Shown here: positions 18,974 to 27,191 of the stretch, piece by piece | Position numbering within the stretch: position 1 is the first letter of the stretch | Layout of the letters: each line of letters begins with the position of its first letter | DNA from: Oceanobacillus neutriphilus | GTDB lineage: Bacteria; Bacillota; Bacilli; Bacillales; Amphibacillaceae | NCBI RefSeq assembly: GCF_014645515.1 | Contig: NZ_BMLW01000003.1 | Coordinates: 248,001-312,000 of the forward strand | Length of the DNA: 64,000 nt | Direction of reading: 5' to 3' | Notes under the pieces: generated by a model | Seen by the model: only the letters and a program-made list of their open reading frames with translations | The model's database searches: none | Told to the model about the DNA's origin: nothing | Translations under genes and position numbers: made by a program

Positions 18974-19795
18974 ATGTTGGACAGCCAGGATGAAAATGAC
19001 AAAACAAAAAAGCAGATGGATGAAGACTTAATTGAAGATATTGATGATGAGAAAATGCATGAACTGGTTATGCAGGCGAAGGCAGAAGCATTCGAAAGAG
19101 CGCAGGCAGAAAAAAATAAGCCTAAACCAAAACGGCGATTTTCAAAGATAATAACCATTTTGATAGCTGTTGCAATGACTTTCTATGTCATTTCATTATT
19201 TCCCAGAGTCATATCCATTCCTGCTATAGAATTTCTTCAGGCATCCAGCCGCCTGTCGCAGGATGAACAGGTAGCAGCATACAAAGAAGCTGTTGTTGTT
19301 ATTGAAACAGATGATAGTAAAGGAACTGGATTCTCTATTTCTGAGGAAGGAAAGATATTAACGAATTATCATGTCATTGAAGATAATCAGACTGTTACTG
19401 TTGCTTTTCCAGAGGAAGGTTTATTTCAGGGAGAGGTAGTAGAAGAATATCCGGAGATTGATTTAGCAGTTGTTGAAGTTGACGGTGACAGCTTTCCATA
19501 TTTAACTTTAGAGGAAGATGCTTCTGTAGAGCATGGAGATTATATCTCCTTTATAGGCAATCCTTTATTTTTCAATGGAATTGCCAATGAAGGTACTGTA
19601 TTAGGTCCATTGCAGCTTTCCAGCTGGGAGCAGGAGGTTATGATGATCAGAGCTCCTGTATATCGCGGGAACAGCGGCAGTCCTGTCATTAATGAAGAAG
19701 GTAACGTGATTGGGGTTATTTTCGCAACATTGAATCATGAAGAACATGGACGTGTAGGTCTTTATGTACCTATAGATTATTTTACAAATCATTAA
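18974..19795 (+). CDS. Membrane-anchored trypsin-like serine protease (HtrA-like, no PDZ)
   Basis: A 273-residue protein with an acidic cytosolic N-terminus (about 1-45), a basic stop KPKPKRR, one membrane segment (about 52-70) and an outside S1C-type protease domain. The catalytic triad is His133 (TNYHVI), Asp163 (IDLAV) and Ser234 (GNSGS). It ends after the protease domain, so unlike HtrA/DegP it has no PDZ domain. Start: AGGGAGG (18963-18969) serves ATG 18974 or the TTG three bases on; the GTG at 18959 is upstream of that site and rejected. Likely envelope quality control; substrate unknown. Confidence 0.85.
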   Translation: MLDSQDENDKTKKQMDEDLIEDIDDEKMHELVMQAKAEAFERAQAEKNKPKPKRRFSKIITILIAVAMTFYVISLFPRVISIPAIEFLQASSRLSQDEQVAAYKEAVVVIETDDSKGTGFSISEEGKILTNYHVIEDNQTVTVAFPEEGLFQGEVVEEYPEIDLAVVEVDGDSFPYLTLEEDASVEHGDYISFIGNPLFFNGIANEGTVLGPLQLSSWEQEVMMIRAPVYRGNSGSPVINEEGNVIGVIFATLNHEEHGRVGLYVPIDYFTNH

Positions 19796-19819
19796 CAATT
19801 CAAATAGAGCTGTTTAATT

Positions 19820-19866
19820 CCCCGGTAAAAGGGTACTAGATAATAAAACCTTTTACGGGGGTGTTT
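19820..19866 (+). terminator. Hairpin overlapping next ribosome site
   Basis: CCCCGGTAAAAGGGT (19820-19834) pairs with ACCTTTTACGGGG (19848-19860) and is followed by GTGTTTTT, so it can terminate the protease transcript. Its 3' arm contains the GGGGG that would be the Shine-Dalgarno of the gene starting at 19869, so on a read-through message it would hide that site. Confidence 0.7.
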
Positions 19867-19868
19867 TT

Positions 19869-20591
19869 ATGTTTCTCGGCTCAACATTAACAAATTTAAA
19901 TATTCATGCTGCAGACGGAGAAATAGGAAAAGTAAAGGATTTGTATTTTAATGACGATTGGGAGTTACGATTTATTATTGTAGATACCAGAAAATGGCTG
20001 CCCGGCAAGAAAGTTCTTCTGCCTTTCCATGTACAGGAGGAAATCAACTTGGAAGAAGGATATATCAGGGTAGACAGGGATAAAGAAACGATTCGCGAAA
20101 GTCCCAAAGTCCCGGAAGATAATGATTTAATTTCTTCTTATCAGGGAACGGTATTAGATTATTTTGGCTGGAATAATTATAAAGAAAATGCCGTGTTGGA
20201 CTCGGATCATGGTCCGGTAACCACCGGCAACAGTCAATACAATTACAGAGATATACCGCCAGAATCGGATCTGGCTGCACCTGATGAAGGAAAGAATGAT
20301 AATCTGAGAAGTATTGACGAATTTATGGAGTTTAAAGCACATGCAAAAGACGGTAAAATTGGTATGCTGGATGATGTTATTTTAACAGAAGACGGAAGGA
20401 TACAATATCTTGTTGTAAATAGCAGTGAGAGTTATGTAGAAAACAGCTTCTATTTATATCGGGCTGATCAGGTGACATCTGTAGATTGGTTTGAAAAGGA
20501 TTTGTATTTAGATGATTCTGTAAAAGGTATGGAGCGGGTAACACCATTTAAAAACAAAGAAGAAGTATTCAGTCATTTAAATCATTCATGA
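19869..20591 (+). CDS. PRC-barrel domain protein
   Basis: A 240-residue soluble protein with two PRC-barrel-like domains. The first (about 1-85) begins GSTLTNLNIHAADGEIGKVKD and the second (about 150-225) begins EFKAHAKDGKIGMLDDVIL. They are joined by a polar linker of about 60 residues. PRC barrels occur in RNA-processing and photosynthetic proteins; the role of this double-barrel type in Bacilli is unknown. The ribosome site GGGGG is embedded in the hairpin upstream. Confidence 0.8.
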   Translation: MFLGSTLTNLNIHAADGEIGKVKDLYFNDDWELRFIIVDTRKWLPGKKVLLPFHVQEEINLEEGYIRVDRDKETIRESPKVPEDNDLISSYQGTVLDYFGWNNYKENAVLDSDHGPVTTGNSQYNYRDIPPESDLAAPDEGKNDNLRSIDEFMEFKAHAKDGKIGMLDDVILTEDGRIQYLVVNSSESYVENSFYLYRADQVTSVDWFEKDLYLDDSVKGMERVTPFKNKEEVFSHLNHS

Positions 20592-20607
20592 ATGACTTTA
20601 TAACCTT

Positions 20608-20660
20608 TTCATATGAATAAAGAGGGTTGCCTCAATGGTAACCCTCTTTATTCATATGAA
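20608..20660. repeat. Perfect 21-bp inverted repeat
   Basis: Arms 20608-20628 and 20640-20660 are exact reverse complements, starting TTCATATGAATAAAGAGGG, with an 11-base loop. There is no T run after either arm, so it is not a classical terminator, though it lies just after the PRC-barrel gene and may end or protect its transcript. Confidence 0.9.
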
Positions 20661-21092
20661 GAGGGACGGGAGATAACCAGATAAAGAAAAATCTGTCATT
20701 ATCTAATTAATTGAGTATGACCTGATATACTTTATTATTTGAATATTTTCCTGTTTTTTAATCGAGATGAGAAAAAAAGACCCTTTATATTTATATTCCT
20801 TGATTAAATGTTTTTTACAAACTCCTACATTGTTCTGCTGTATTTTACAAAAATATTGTTTTCCGTCATATTAATTTAAATGAAATGTTATTCATTTGTG
20901 ATAGTAAGTGCTGTGATTATAGGGTAGTATTATGTATACGGCATTACAAAGGCTGTATATATATAACCAATAAAATTGATTTTATTGCTGACTAAACAAT
21001 CTATCCGATAAATAATGAAGAAAGACAAAAAAATGGAGATTATTTAATATGAGAATAAAAAATAAAAAGAAACATTTCATAAAAATAAATTT
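20661..21092. other. Intergenic region before sigI
   Basis: Over 400 bases of AT-rich sequence. No ORF with a ribosome site and no further hairpin was seen. The sigI control region is expected here and in 21093-21122. Confidence 0.5.
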
Positions 21093-21122
21093 AAAACCCG
21101 AAAAAATAAAAATATGTTCGAA
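21093..21122 (+). promoter_or_regulatory. Candidate SigI-type autoregulatory promoter
   Basis: AAAACCCGAAAA (from 21093) resembles the ACCCC-type -35 and CGAA (21119-21122) the -10 of SigI-dependent promoters as I remember them. It lies directly upstream of the ribosome site of sigI. SigI is autoregulated in B. subtilis. The match is imperfect. Confidence 0.4.
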
Positions 21123-21149
21123 TTATATGATGATAGGGGGAATCTCCCA

Positions 21150-21890
21150 ATGATGATGACAAAGCAGATAACAGATCCCCCTATTGAAGAAAAGATAGAA
21201 GCGATTCAGGCAGGTGATATTGTATTACAAAATGAAATTCTTCAAACGTACAAGCCGTTTATCGCCAAGTGTGTTTCAGAGGTATGTAAAAGGTATATTG
21301 ATCCTAAGAAGGACGATGAATTCAGTGTAGGATTAATGGCATTTAATGACGCTATTTTTTCTTATGAACAGGATAAGGGCAGTTCATTTCTGTCGTTTGC
21401 AAAACTTGTGGTAAAAAGAAAAGTAATTGATTATATCCGTTATCATCAAAAGAGACCTAACCTGTTATCTTTAGATGAAATAAATGATACGGAGCAGATG
21501 GAGAATCCGCTGGTTATTGCTGCTGCAAAAGAAAAACATCAAATAGAAGCAGAAAATATCAAGAGGAAAGAAGAAATAGCTTTATTTAATGAAAAATTAC
21601 AAACTTACAGGCTTACATTGGAAGAATTGACGAAGGCTTCTCCTAAACATAGGGATGCCAGAGAATCTGCGGTTCAGGTGGCTTATATTTTATACCTGGA
21701 CAGCGAATTAAGTGAGTATGTTTATCGCAAAAAAAAGCTGCCAATCAAGAAATTATTAAAGAAAGTAGAAGTGAGCAAGAAAACCTTAGAAAGGAACCGG
21801 AAATTTATTATAGCTATTTTTATTGTGTTGAGCAGTGAATATGCTTATCTTAAGGATTACCTTAAGGATTATCTCAAGGATGTGGAATAA
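21150..21890 (+). CDS. sigI: RNA polymerase sigma factor SigI
   Basis: An alternative sigma-70-family factor of the heat and cell-wall stress type found in Bacilli. Family stretches: QTYKPFIAKCVSEVCKRYID, DDEFSVGLMAFNDAI and VSKKTLERNRKFIIA, close to B. subtilis SigI. The start is ATG 21150 (AGGGGG 21135-21140); the frame is open from 21114 but that would lie within the likely promoter. This gives 246 residues versus about 250 in B. subtilis. The C terminus has a small tandem repeat of LKDY. It overlaps rsgI by one base (TAATG). Confidence 0.94.
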   Translation: MMMTKQITDPPIEEKIEAIQAGDIVLQNEILQTYKPFIAKCVSEVCKRYIDPKKDDEFSVGLMAFNDAIFSYEQDKGSSFLSFAKLVVKRKVIDYIRYHQKRPNLLSLDEINDTEQMENPLVIAAAKEKHQIEAENIKRKEEIALFNEKLQTYRLTLEELTKASPKHRDARESAVQVAYILYLDSELSEYVYRKKKLPIKKLLKKVEVSKKTLERNRKFIIAIFIVLSSEYAYLKDYLKDYLKDVE

Positions 21891-23134
21891 TGAAAAAAGG
21901 AATTGTGATGGAAATCCATCGCAAATATGCCATTTTACTTTCCAAAAATGGCAATTTTGAAAAGGGGATTATTTTAACAGAGGGAGCCGAAATTGGAGCC
22001 GAGGTTATTTTTCAGCCGGTATATGAAAAATTCGGATGGAAAAGGTGCTGGGAAAAATCGCATCGCACTGTAAGATTATCTGCCATTTTTATTCTGGCGC
22101 TGTTACTTTTCGGCTTTCCTCTGTATAAAACAGGGTTAAGCGATACAGAAACCCATGCTTATGTTGCCATTGATATAAATCCCAGTCTTGAATTAGAATT
22201 GAATGAGGATTTAATCGTTACAGATGTTAATGCGTTAAATGAATCTGCTTGCGAGTTGATAGACGAGGTAAGCAGTATTCAAGACGAGCCCATTACCTCT
22301 GTTTTAGCCAGTATTGTTGATGAAAGTGAAGATAAGGGTCTGGCAGATCATAAAACGATGATTGTAGGAATTAGTTATGAGAATCAGGATAGCAAAGATG
22401 AAGTCATCACAGAAATTACTCCATACATAGAATCGCTTCCCGATTGGGAGGTTTCAACTTTGATTATTCCAGAAGAGATCCGGGAAATTGCGCAAAATCA
22501 AGATAAATCAATGAATGAAATAATGGCTCTTGAAATGGCAAACGGCGAGGAAGGTGAAATAGAACAGGTGAATGATGTTACAACAGACTCAGAAGAAGAT
22601 AGTGCTATTATTGATTTTTTCTATGGAGAACAAGAGTTTGATTCGGAAGCTGACCGTTCTATGGAACAAGCCAATCCTCCAGAGCAGCAAAATAATAAAT
22701 ATACAGATGATACAACTGATATAGACAATGATGTGAAGGATGATAAAAAAGACCGGAAGACTGGCATACACCAGGATGTTCAGGAAGAGACGGGAAAAGA
22801 TCACTCCTTCACAGATGATAAAATGATACAAGGGTTAGATAATCCGTCAGAAATGGATATAAATGCAGAACAAAAGCAATATAAGGAAACACAGGAGTTT
22901 GAGGAAAAGAAAGAACATAAAAAGCAAGAGGATATGCTGTTTGCGGAAAAAGAGGAAAATGTTTTTCCAAAAGACTCAGAGGAAAATATGAGCGGATATG
23001 AACAGGAACAATATGATTCCCAAAATGGAACACAAGTTGTTGAAAACAAAGAGGATATGAATAGAGAACAGGATGATTTTCCTCCAGTTCAGGAGGAAAA
23101 CACAGAGCCTGAAATGGATACTTATACAGGATAA
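21890..23134 (+). CDS. rsgI: Anti-sigma-I factor RsgI
   Basis: A membrane anti-sigma factor that holds SigI. The N-terminal cytosolic domain (1-55) begins MKKGIVMEIHRKYAILL; one membrane helix spans about 62-79. The outside domain follows, with YVAIDINPSLELELN, where Asn97-Pro98 matches the conserved self-cleavage site known in RsgI proteins. From about 215 to the end the tail is very acidic and low complexity. In clostridial RsgI this part is a sensor domain; here, as in B. subtilis, it is disordered. Coupled to sigI by stop/start overlap. Confidence 0.93.
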   Translation: MKKGIVMEIHRKYAILLSKNGNFEKGIILTEGAEIGAEVIFQPVYEKFGWKRCWEKSHRTVRLSAIFILALLLFGFPLYKTGLSDTETHAYVAIDINPSLELELNEDLIVTDVNALNESACELIDEVSSIQDEPITSVLASIVDESEDKGLADHKTMIVGISYENQDSKDEVITEITPYIESLPDWEVSTLIIPEEIREIAQNQDKSMNEIMALEMANGEEGEIEQVNDVTTDSEEDSAIIDFFYGEQEFDSEADRSMEQANPPEQQNNKYTDDTTDIDNDVKDDKKDRKTGIHQDVQEETGKDHSFTDDKMIQGLDNPSEMDINAEQKQYKETQEFEEKKEHKKQEDMLFAEKEENVFPKDSEENMSGYEQEQYDSQNGTQVVENKEDMNREQDDFPPVQEENTEPEMDTYTG

Positions 23135-23141
23135 GACTGTA

Positions 23142-23187
23142 AAAAAGCAGATGTAAGCCCAAAATGCTTGACTGGCATCTGCTTTTT
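23142..23187 (+). terminator. Terminator after sigI-rsgI
   Basis: AAAAAGCAGATG pairs with CATCTGCTTTTT around a 22-base loop. It also faces the convergent gene ending at 23199. Confidence 0.8.
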
Positions 23188-23198
23188 CAGCAAGTAAA

Positions 23199-23444
23199 TT
23201 ATTCAATTTCATACATCCATGGACTGCTGATTTGAAGGGCATGTTCCAGATAGTAAAGCAGTGTATTGTGAGATTGTTCAACGTTTTTTTGACTGGACGA
23301 ATGGTGGTAATCGTAAAGAAAACGTTCGATTTTTTTTGCAAGTAAATCATCATCTGTCCGTGACATTAACAAAAATAAATTATCCCACTGTCCCCATATA
23401 GTGTAGTATAAAGCTTTGTCATAGTCAGGCATCTCAGGTATCAA
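23199..23444 (-). CDS. Small conserved protein (YhdB-like)
   Basis: An 81-residue acidic, aromatic-rich soluble protein (PDYDKALYYTIWGQWDNLF near the start, LLYYLEHALQ near the end). It reminds me of the YhdB family of Bacillus, but this is from memory. The start is TTG 23444 because AAAGGAG precedes it by 8 bases; the longer frame from 23477 lacks a ribosome site. Convergent with rsgI. Function unknown. Confidence 0.6.
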   Translation of the reverse strand: MIPEMPDYDKALYYTIWGQWDNLFLLMSRTDDDLLAKKIERFLYDYHHSSSQKNVEQSHNTLLYYLEHALQISSPWMYEIE

Positions 23445-23595
23445 AATTATCACTCCTTTATAAAGAAGGAAGACCATCTTAATATAGACAGGCTAAGTTA
23501 AAAAGGTAAATTACCTCGTTTATATCATCTCCATTGCTCTTTAAATATCCCTGCTACTTTCATGGTCTCGTTTCCAAAAATTAACGTTTTTTATG

Positions 23596-23626
23596 TGCAT
23601 AAATCCTTACCTTCCTATCCATAATA
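23596..23626 (+). promoter_or_regulatory. Sigma-G type promoter of yhcN-like gene
   Basis: TGCATA (23596-23601) and CATAATA (23620-23626), with an 18-base spacer, both fit the forespore sigma-G consensus as I know it (TGHATA, CATWHTA). The ribosome site follows at 23641. Confidence 0.65.
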
Positions 23627-23653
23627 AAGGCAAACAGGTAAGGAGGAATGAAA

Positions 23654-24238
23654 ATGAAATTACGTTTATTTGCAGTTTTAGCTGTTCTTATGATGGCGTT
23701 AGTAGCTTGTCAAAACACGGATAATGGAGATACGAATCCTAACGATAATGAGGGAAATGTTGAGCCGACACGATATCAAGGTCACAACATGGGTGACGAT
23801 GCAAGGAATCAGGGCCGTGACCATACGTTAGAAAGAGTATCTGACCGTGACAATGATCGTGAAGCCGATTATAATGTATCCAAAGAAGCAGCTGAAAAAA
23901 TTACAGAAGAAATGGATGATATTGATCATGCCTATGTGCTAACAACGAAAAATAATGCATATGTTGGTGCTAATTTAGATACTGACAATGATGAAATTAG
24001 ACATGACAATAATAAGGACAATGACGGGATGGAAGTTACTGATGAAGTAAAAGACAAAATTGCAGATATCGTCCGTTCTGTAGATCCTTCTATTGATCAC
24101 GTTCATGTAACAACTAATCCGGATTTTCTGGACCTAGCTGACAGATATGTCAATGATATGGATAATGGTCATCCAGTCGAAGGCTTCTTTGATCAAATTG
24201 GCAATATGATTGACCGTGTTTTCCCGGATGGAAAATAA
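23654..24238 (+). CDS. YhcN/YlaJ-family sporulation lipoprotein
   Basis: A 194-residue lipoprotein. Signal MKLRLFAVLAVLMMALVAC ends in lipobox LVAC (Cys19). Then comes an Asn/Asp-rich region, and a conserved core VSKEAAEKITEEMDDIDHAYVL with a second motif VKDKIADIVRSVDPSIDHVHV, typical of YhcN/YlaJ spore proteins. ATG 23654 sits 7 bases after AGGAGG; ATG 23648 would be too close. The sigma-G-like promoter supports expression in the forespore, and the mature protein would be at the spore inner membrane. Confidence 0.85.
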   Translation: MKLRLFAVLAVLMMALVACQNTDNGDTNPNDNEGNVEPTRYQGHNMGDDARNQGRDHTLERVSDRDNDREADYNVSKEAAEKITEEMDDIDHAYVLTTKNNAYVGANLDTDNDEIRHDNNKDNDGMEVTDEVKDKIADIVRSVDPSIDHVHVTTNPDFLDLADRYVNDMDNGHPVEGFFDQIGNMIDRVFPDGK

Positions 24239-24282
24239 TACAACACCACTCTTTGAATAGTGTTTTACAATTTATTGTGATA

Positions 24283-24325
24283 AAAATCCAATTCCGTCAG
24301 TTTTACAACAGGAATTGGATTTTTA
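24283..24325 (+). terminator. Terminator after yhcN-like gene
   Basis: AAATCCAATTCC pairs with GGAATTGGATTT, followed by TTA. A weaker hairpin with AACACCACT/AGTGTT lies at 24241-24267. Confidence 0.8.
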
Positions 24326-24476
24326 TTTTCAAATGGAAAACTTATGTGTAAAAGTATAAAGAAAATGCATCAGCGTATAGCACACCGTTCTTTCCTTTTC
24401 TTTGATGTTTATTTCATGTATGATATAAAAAGGTTCAAAGCATTGCAATATTTGAAATAGAAGGAAGTTTTACGAT

Positions 24477-24655
24477 ATGATGTATAAGAAGCAGCAGAGG
24501 TTCCTGGTTGTAATGAAATTCAATGGGAATGGGCAGCTGGTCACTTTCTGGAAATCATAAAAATGTTGAACCAAAAAAAGCACGGCATGAAGTATCCTGA
24601 TAAGGATATGTGGCAGGTACGTGATACATTATTTATTAAGAAAGCCGTTTTTTAA
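24477..24655 (+). pseudogene. Small ORF broken by a one-base frameshift
   Basis: AAGGAAG precedes two ATG codons (24477, 24480). Their frame soon ends, but the frame from 24488 to the stop at 24653 reads like real protein: EAAEVPGCNEIQWEWAAG, then HFLEIIKMLNQKK and WQVRDTLF. Adding one A at 24486-24487 would join the start (MMYK) to it and give a 59-residue protein. Either a recently disrupted gene or a sequencing error. I do not recognise the family. Confidence 0.5.
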
Positions 24656-24688
24656 ATTTACATAATGTTGAGGGAGGAAATAAAGGCT

Positions 24689-26050
24689 ATGAGCGAAAAA
24701 GCAATTGCTTACTTAAAAGAAAATCAGGAAGCATTATTAAAAAAATTATATGAATTCTTAGCAATTCCGAGTGTAAGTACAGACCCGGCACACAAGGAGG
24801 ATATACACCGAGCTGCTGATTTTTTAACCGGGTATTTAAATGAACTGGGGTTTGAAAGCGTAGAAAAAATGGAAACAAAAGGGCACCCGCTTGTTTATGC
24901 AGAATATACAGAAGCAGGACCTGAAGCTCCAACAGTTTTACTTTATGGTCATTATGATGTTCAGCCGGTTGATCCAATTGATTTATGGGATAGTGAACCA
25001 TTCAAGGCAGAAGTGCGGGATGGAAGAATCTATGCCCGTGGATCAAGCGATGACAAAGGACAAACATTTATGCACCTTGCAGTTTTTGAAGCGTTATTAA
25101 AAACGGAAGGGAAGCTGCCGATGAATGTAAAAGTCTGTATTGAAGGGGAAGAAGAAATAGGCAGTGAGAATCTTTATGAACTTCTTCATGAGAAGAAAGA
25201 TCAATTTCAGGCAGATTTTGCAGTTATTTCTGATTCTGGTATGGCAGAAAAAAATCAGCCGACTATTTTGTACGGTTTAAAAGGCTTTACAGGGGTTGAA
25301 ATTACATTAACAGGACCGGACCATGATCTTCATTCTGGTATGTATGGCGGAGCAGTCCGAAATCCTTTAATGGCAATGAGTCATTTGCTGGCATCTATGA
25401 AGGATGAGGATGAAGTCATTACGGTTGATGGTTTTTACGATGGTGTGGAGGATTTGACGCCAGATGAAAGAGAGCTTATGGAAAAAGCGCCGGGAGAAGA
25501 CTTTGTAAAAGCAACGAACATCCCGGAAACGGTATCTGAAAAAGGGTATACAGCAAAAGAACATACCATGGGCAGACCAACCCTAGAAGTAAATGGACTA
25601 TTTGGCGGGTATCAGGGAAAGGGTACGAAGACAATTATTCCTTCTACAGCAACTGCTAAAATTACATGTCGTCTTGTCCCTGGACAGGACCCACAGGACA
25701 TTCAGGAAAAATTAGTGGACCATATTCATAAACATGCTCCATCAGGTGTCCATGTTCATGTGGAAAAGGAAAAGCTTTCTGCAAAAGCATATAAAGTAGA
25801 ACCGGATCACCCATTAATTAAAAAAGCGGCTAAAAGCTATACAAAAGCGTTTGGAAAAGAAACAGTTTTCCTGAGAATGGGAGGCTCCATTCCTGTAGTG
25901 GAATGGCTGGAAGCTGCATATCAATATCCAATTGTTCTTTTAGGGTTTGGTACACCGGAAGACCGGCTTCATTCGCCAAATGAAAGCTTTCCGGTTGACA
26001 GCTTTGAAAAAGGTATGGAAACACTAGCTTATTATTGGAATGAACTGTAA
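24689..26050 (+). CDS. M20-family dipeptidase
   Basis: A 453-residue zinc peptidase of the M20 family, of the kind that cleaves dipeptides. Metal and catalytic motifs are LLYGHYDVQP (about 95), SSDDKGQ (about 125), the general base pair in GEEEIGS (about 161), and LHSGMYGG starting the dimerisation lid. A final His is in DRLHSPNE near the C terminus. ATG 24689 is preferred (GGGAGG 11 bases upstream); ATG 24665 precedes that site. Cytosolic, no signal peptide. Followed by a terminator. Confidence 0.88.
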   Translation: MSEKAIAYLKENQEALLKKLYEFLAIPSVSTDPAHKEDIHRAADFLTGYLNELGFESVEKMETKGHPLVYAEYTEAGPEAPTVLLYGHYDVQPVDPIDLWDSEPFKAEVRDGRIYARGSSDDKGQTFMHLAVFEALLKTEGKLPMNVKVCIEGEEEIGSENLYELLHEKKDQFQADFAVISDSGMAEKNQPTILYGLKGFTGVEITLTGPDHDLHSGMYGGAVRNPLMAMSHLLASMKDEDEVITVDGFYDGVEDLTPDERELMEKAPGEDFVKATNIPETVSEKGYTAKEHTMGRPTLEVNGLFGGYQGKGTKTIIPSTATAKITCRLVPGQDPQDIQEKLVDHIHKHAPSGVHVHVEKEKLSAKAYKVEPDHPLIKKAAKSYTKAFGKETVFLRMGGSIPVVEWLEAAYQYPIVLLGFGTPEDRLHSPNESFPVDSFEKGMETLAYYWNEL

Positions 26051-26073
26051 TACATTGTAAGTATTGACAAAAG

Positions 26074-26116
26074 ATCAGCTTTCAATCGGTTAGACCTGGT
26101 TGAGGCTGATTTTTTA
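26074..26116 (+). terminator. Terminator after dipeptidase
   Basis: ATCAGCTTTCAATC pairs with GGTTGAGGCTGAT including G-U pairs, followed by TTTTT. Confidence 0.8.
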
Positions 26117-26160
26117 CAAAGGGGAATAAATAATAATTAGAACAGAGAGGGGCAAAGCGT

Positions 26161-26919
26161 ATGGAGACAGCAATTATTACTGGAGCTTCGAAGGGTTTAG
26201 GAGCAGGGCTTGCAAAGCTTTTTTTAGAGTCCGGAATAAATGTAGTGGGGATTTCCAGAACAGATAACACCAATTTATATACCTATGCTAAAGAAAATAA
26301 TGCTAATTATAATTACGTAGCCTGCGATTTATCTGAAAAAACTTCGATACAGGCAGCAATGAACAACTTAGATGAAACATTATTTAAAGATACCAGCGTG
26401 TCTAAAGTATACTTAATTAATAATGCAGGCCTGGTCGATCCAATTGATCGTGCCGAAAATATTGAAGTGGATGATTTAATGAAACAGGTTCACGTAAACA
26501 CGGTTGCACCAATGATTTTAACGAATCATTTCTTAAAAAAAGCATCAGAAAATAGCGTACAGCTTATTACAGCAATCGTGACTTCGGGGGCGGCTTTAAA
26601 ACCGAAGTATGGATGGAGTGTATATTGTTCTACAAAAGCAAGTATGAATATGTATACACAAACAGTTGCTATAGAGCAGGCGGAACAAGGGACAGGGCAT
26701 GCTATCATTGCATTTAGTCCGGGGGTAATGGATACCGGAATGCAAAAGACAATCCGCTCAAGCTCAGAGGGAGCTTTTAAAGATGTAGAAAGCTTTCGTG
26801 CATTAAAAGAAAATAATCAATTAAAGGATGCAGATATCATCGGCGGTGTTTTGATTGATATCTTAACCGATGAACATTTAGAAAACGGAAAAATTTATGA
26901 TGTCCGGGAGTATATTTAA
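26161..26919 (+). CDS. SDR oxidoreductase, benzil-reductase like (YueD)
   Basis: A 252-residue classical short-chain dehydrogenase. The NADP loop is TGASKGLGAGL (about 7-17), then LINNAG (about 88-93). The catalytic Tyr-Lys are in YCSTKAS (about 158-164), with the Ser of TSGAA before. The motif SPGVMDTGMQ and the IRSSS stretch match the B. subtilis YueD group, (S)-benzoin-forming benzil reductases whose natural substrate is unknown. AGAGGGGC precedes the ATG. Confidence 0.8.
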   Translation: METAIITGASKGLGAGLAKLFLESGINVVGISRTDNTNLYTYAKENNANYNYVACDLSEKTSIQAAMNNLDETLFKDTSVSKVYLINNAGLVDPIDRAENIEVDDLMKQVHVNTVAPMILTNHFLKKASENSVQLITAIVTSGAALKPKYGWSVYCSTKASMNMYTQTVAIEQAEQGTGHAIIAFSPGVMDTGMQKTIRSSSEGAFKDVESFRALKENNQLKDADIIGGVLIDILTDEHLENGKIYDVREYI

Positions 26920-26995
26920 AAAAATAGTCATTCGCCTTCCCAATTTGAGCAGAGCTGCATAAGTTAAAGTAGTTCAGATAGAGGAGGTTATACAC

Positions 26996-27142
26996 ATGGG
27001 TAGAGAAGAATGTTGTGAAGATCGTCAAAGCTTCGGCTCAGCTGGCTTTGCGTTATTAGTTGTGTTATTTATCTTGTTAATTATTATTGGAACCGCGTAT
27101 TCAGGCGGCAACCAGTGTTACACTGGCGGTTACTACTGTTAA
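26996..27142 (+). CDS. YjcZ-like small hydrophobic sporulation protein
   Basis: 48 codons, with GAGGAGGT directly upstream. A Cys-containing head (MGREECCEDRQSFGS) precedes a single membrane helix FALLVVLFILLIIIGTAY and a Gly/Tyr/Cys tail. The FALxVVLFILLIIxG pattern is that of the YjcZ family of small spore proteins. Unlike common members it has five cysteines. Own terminator downstream. Confidence 0.7.
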   Translation: MGREECCEDRQSFGSAGFALLVVLFILLIIIGTAYSGGNQCYTGGYYC

Positions 27143-27147
27143 TTATT

Positions 27148-27186
27148 AAAAAAGACTTACCGGATTTTTCCGGTAAGTCTTTTTTC
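27148..27186. terminator. Bidirectional terminator (yjcZ-like / ABC permease)
   Basis: AAAAAGACTTACCGG pairs exactly with CCGGTAAGTCTTTTT around a 6-base loop. Confidence 0.95.
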
Positions 27187-27191
27187 AAAGG

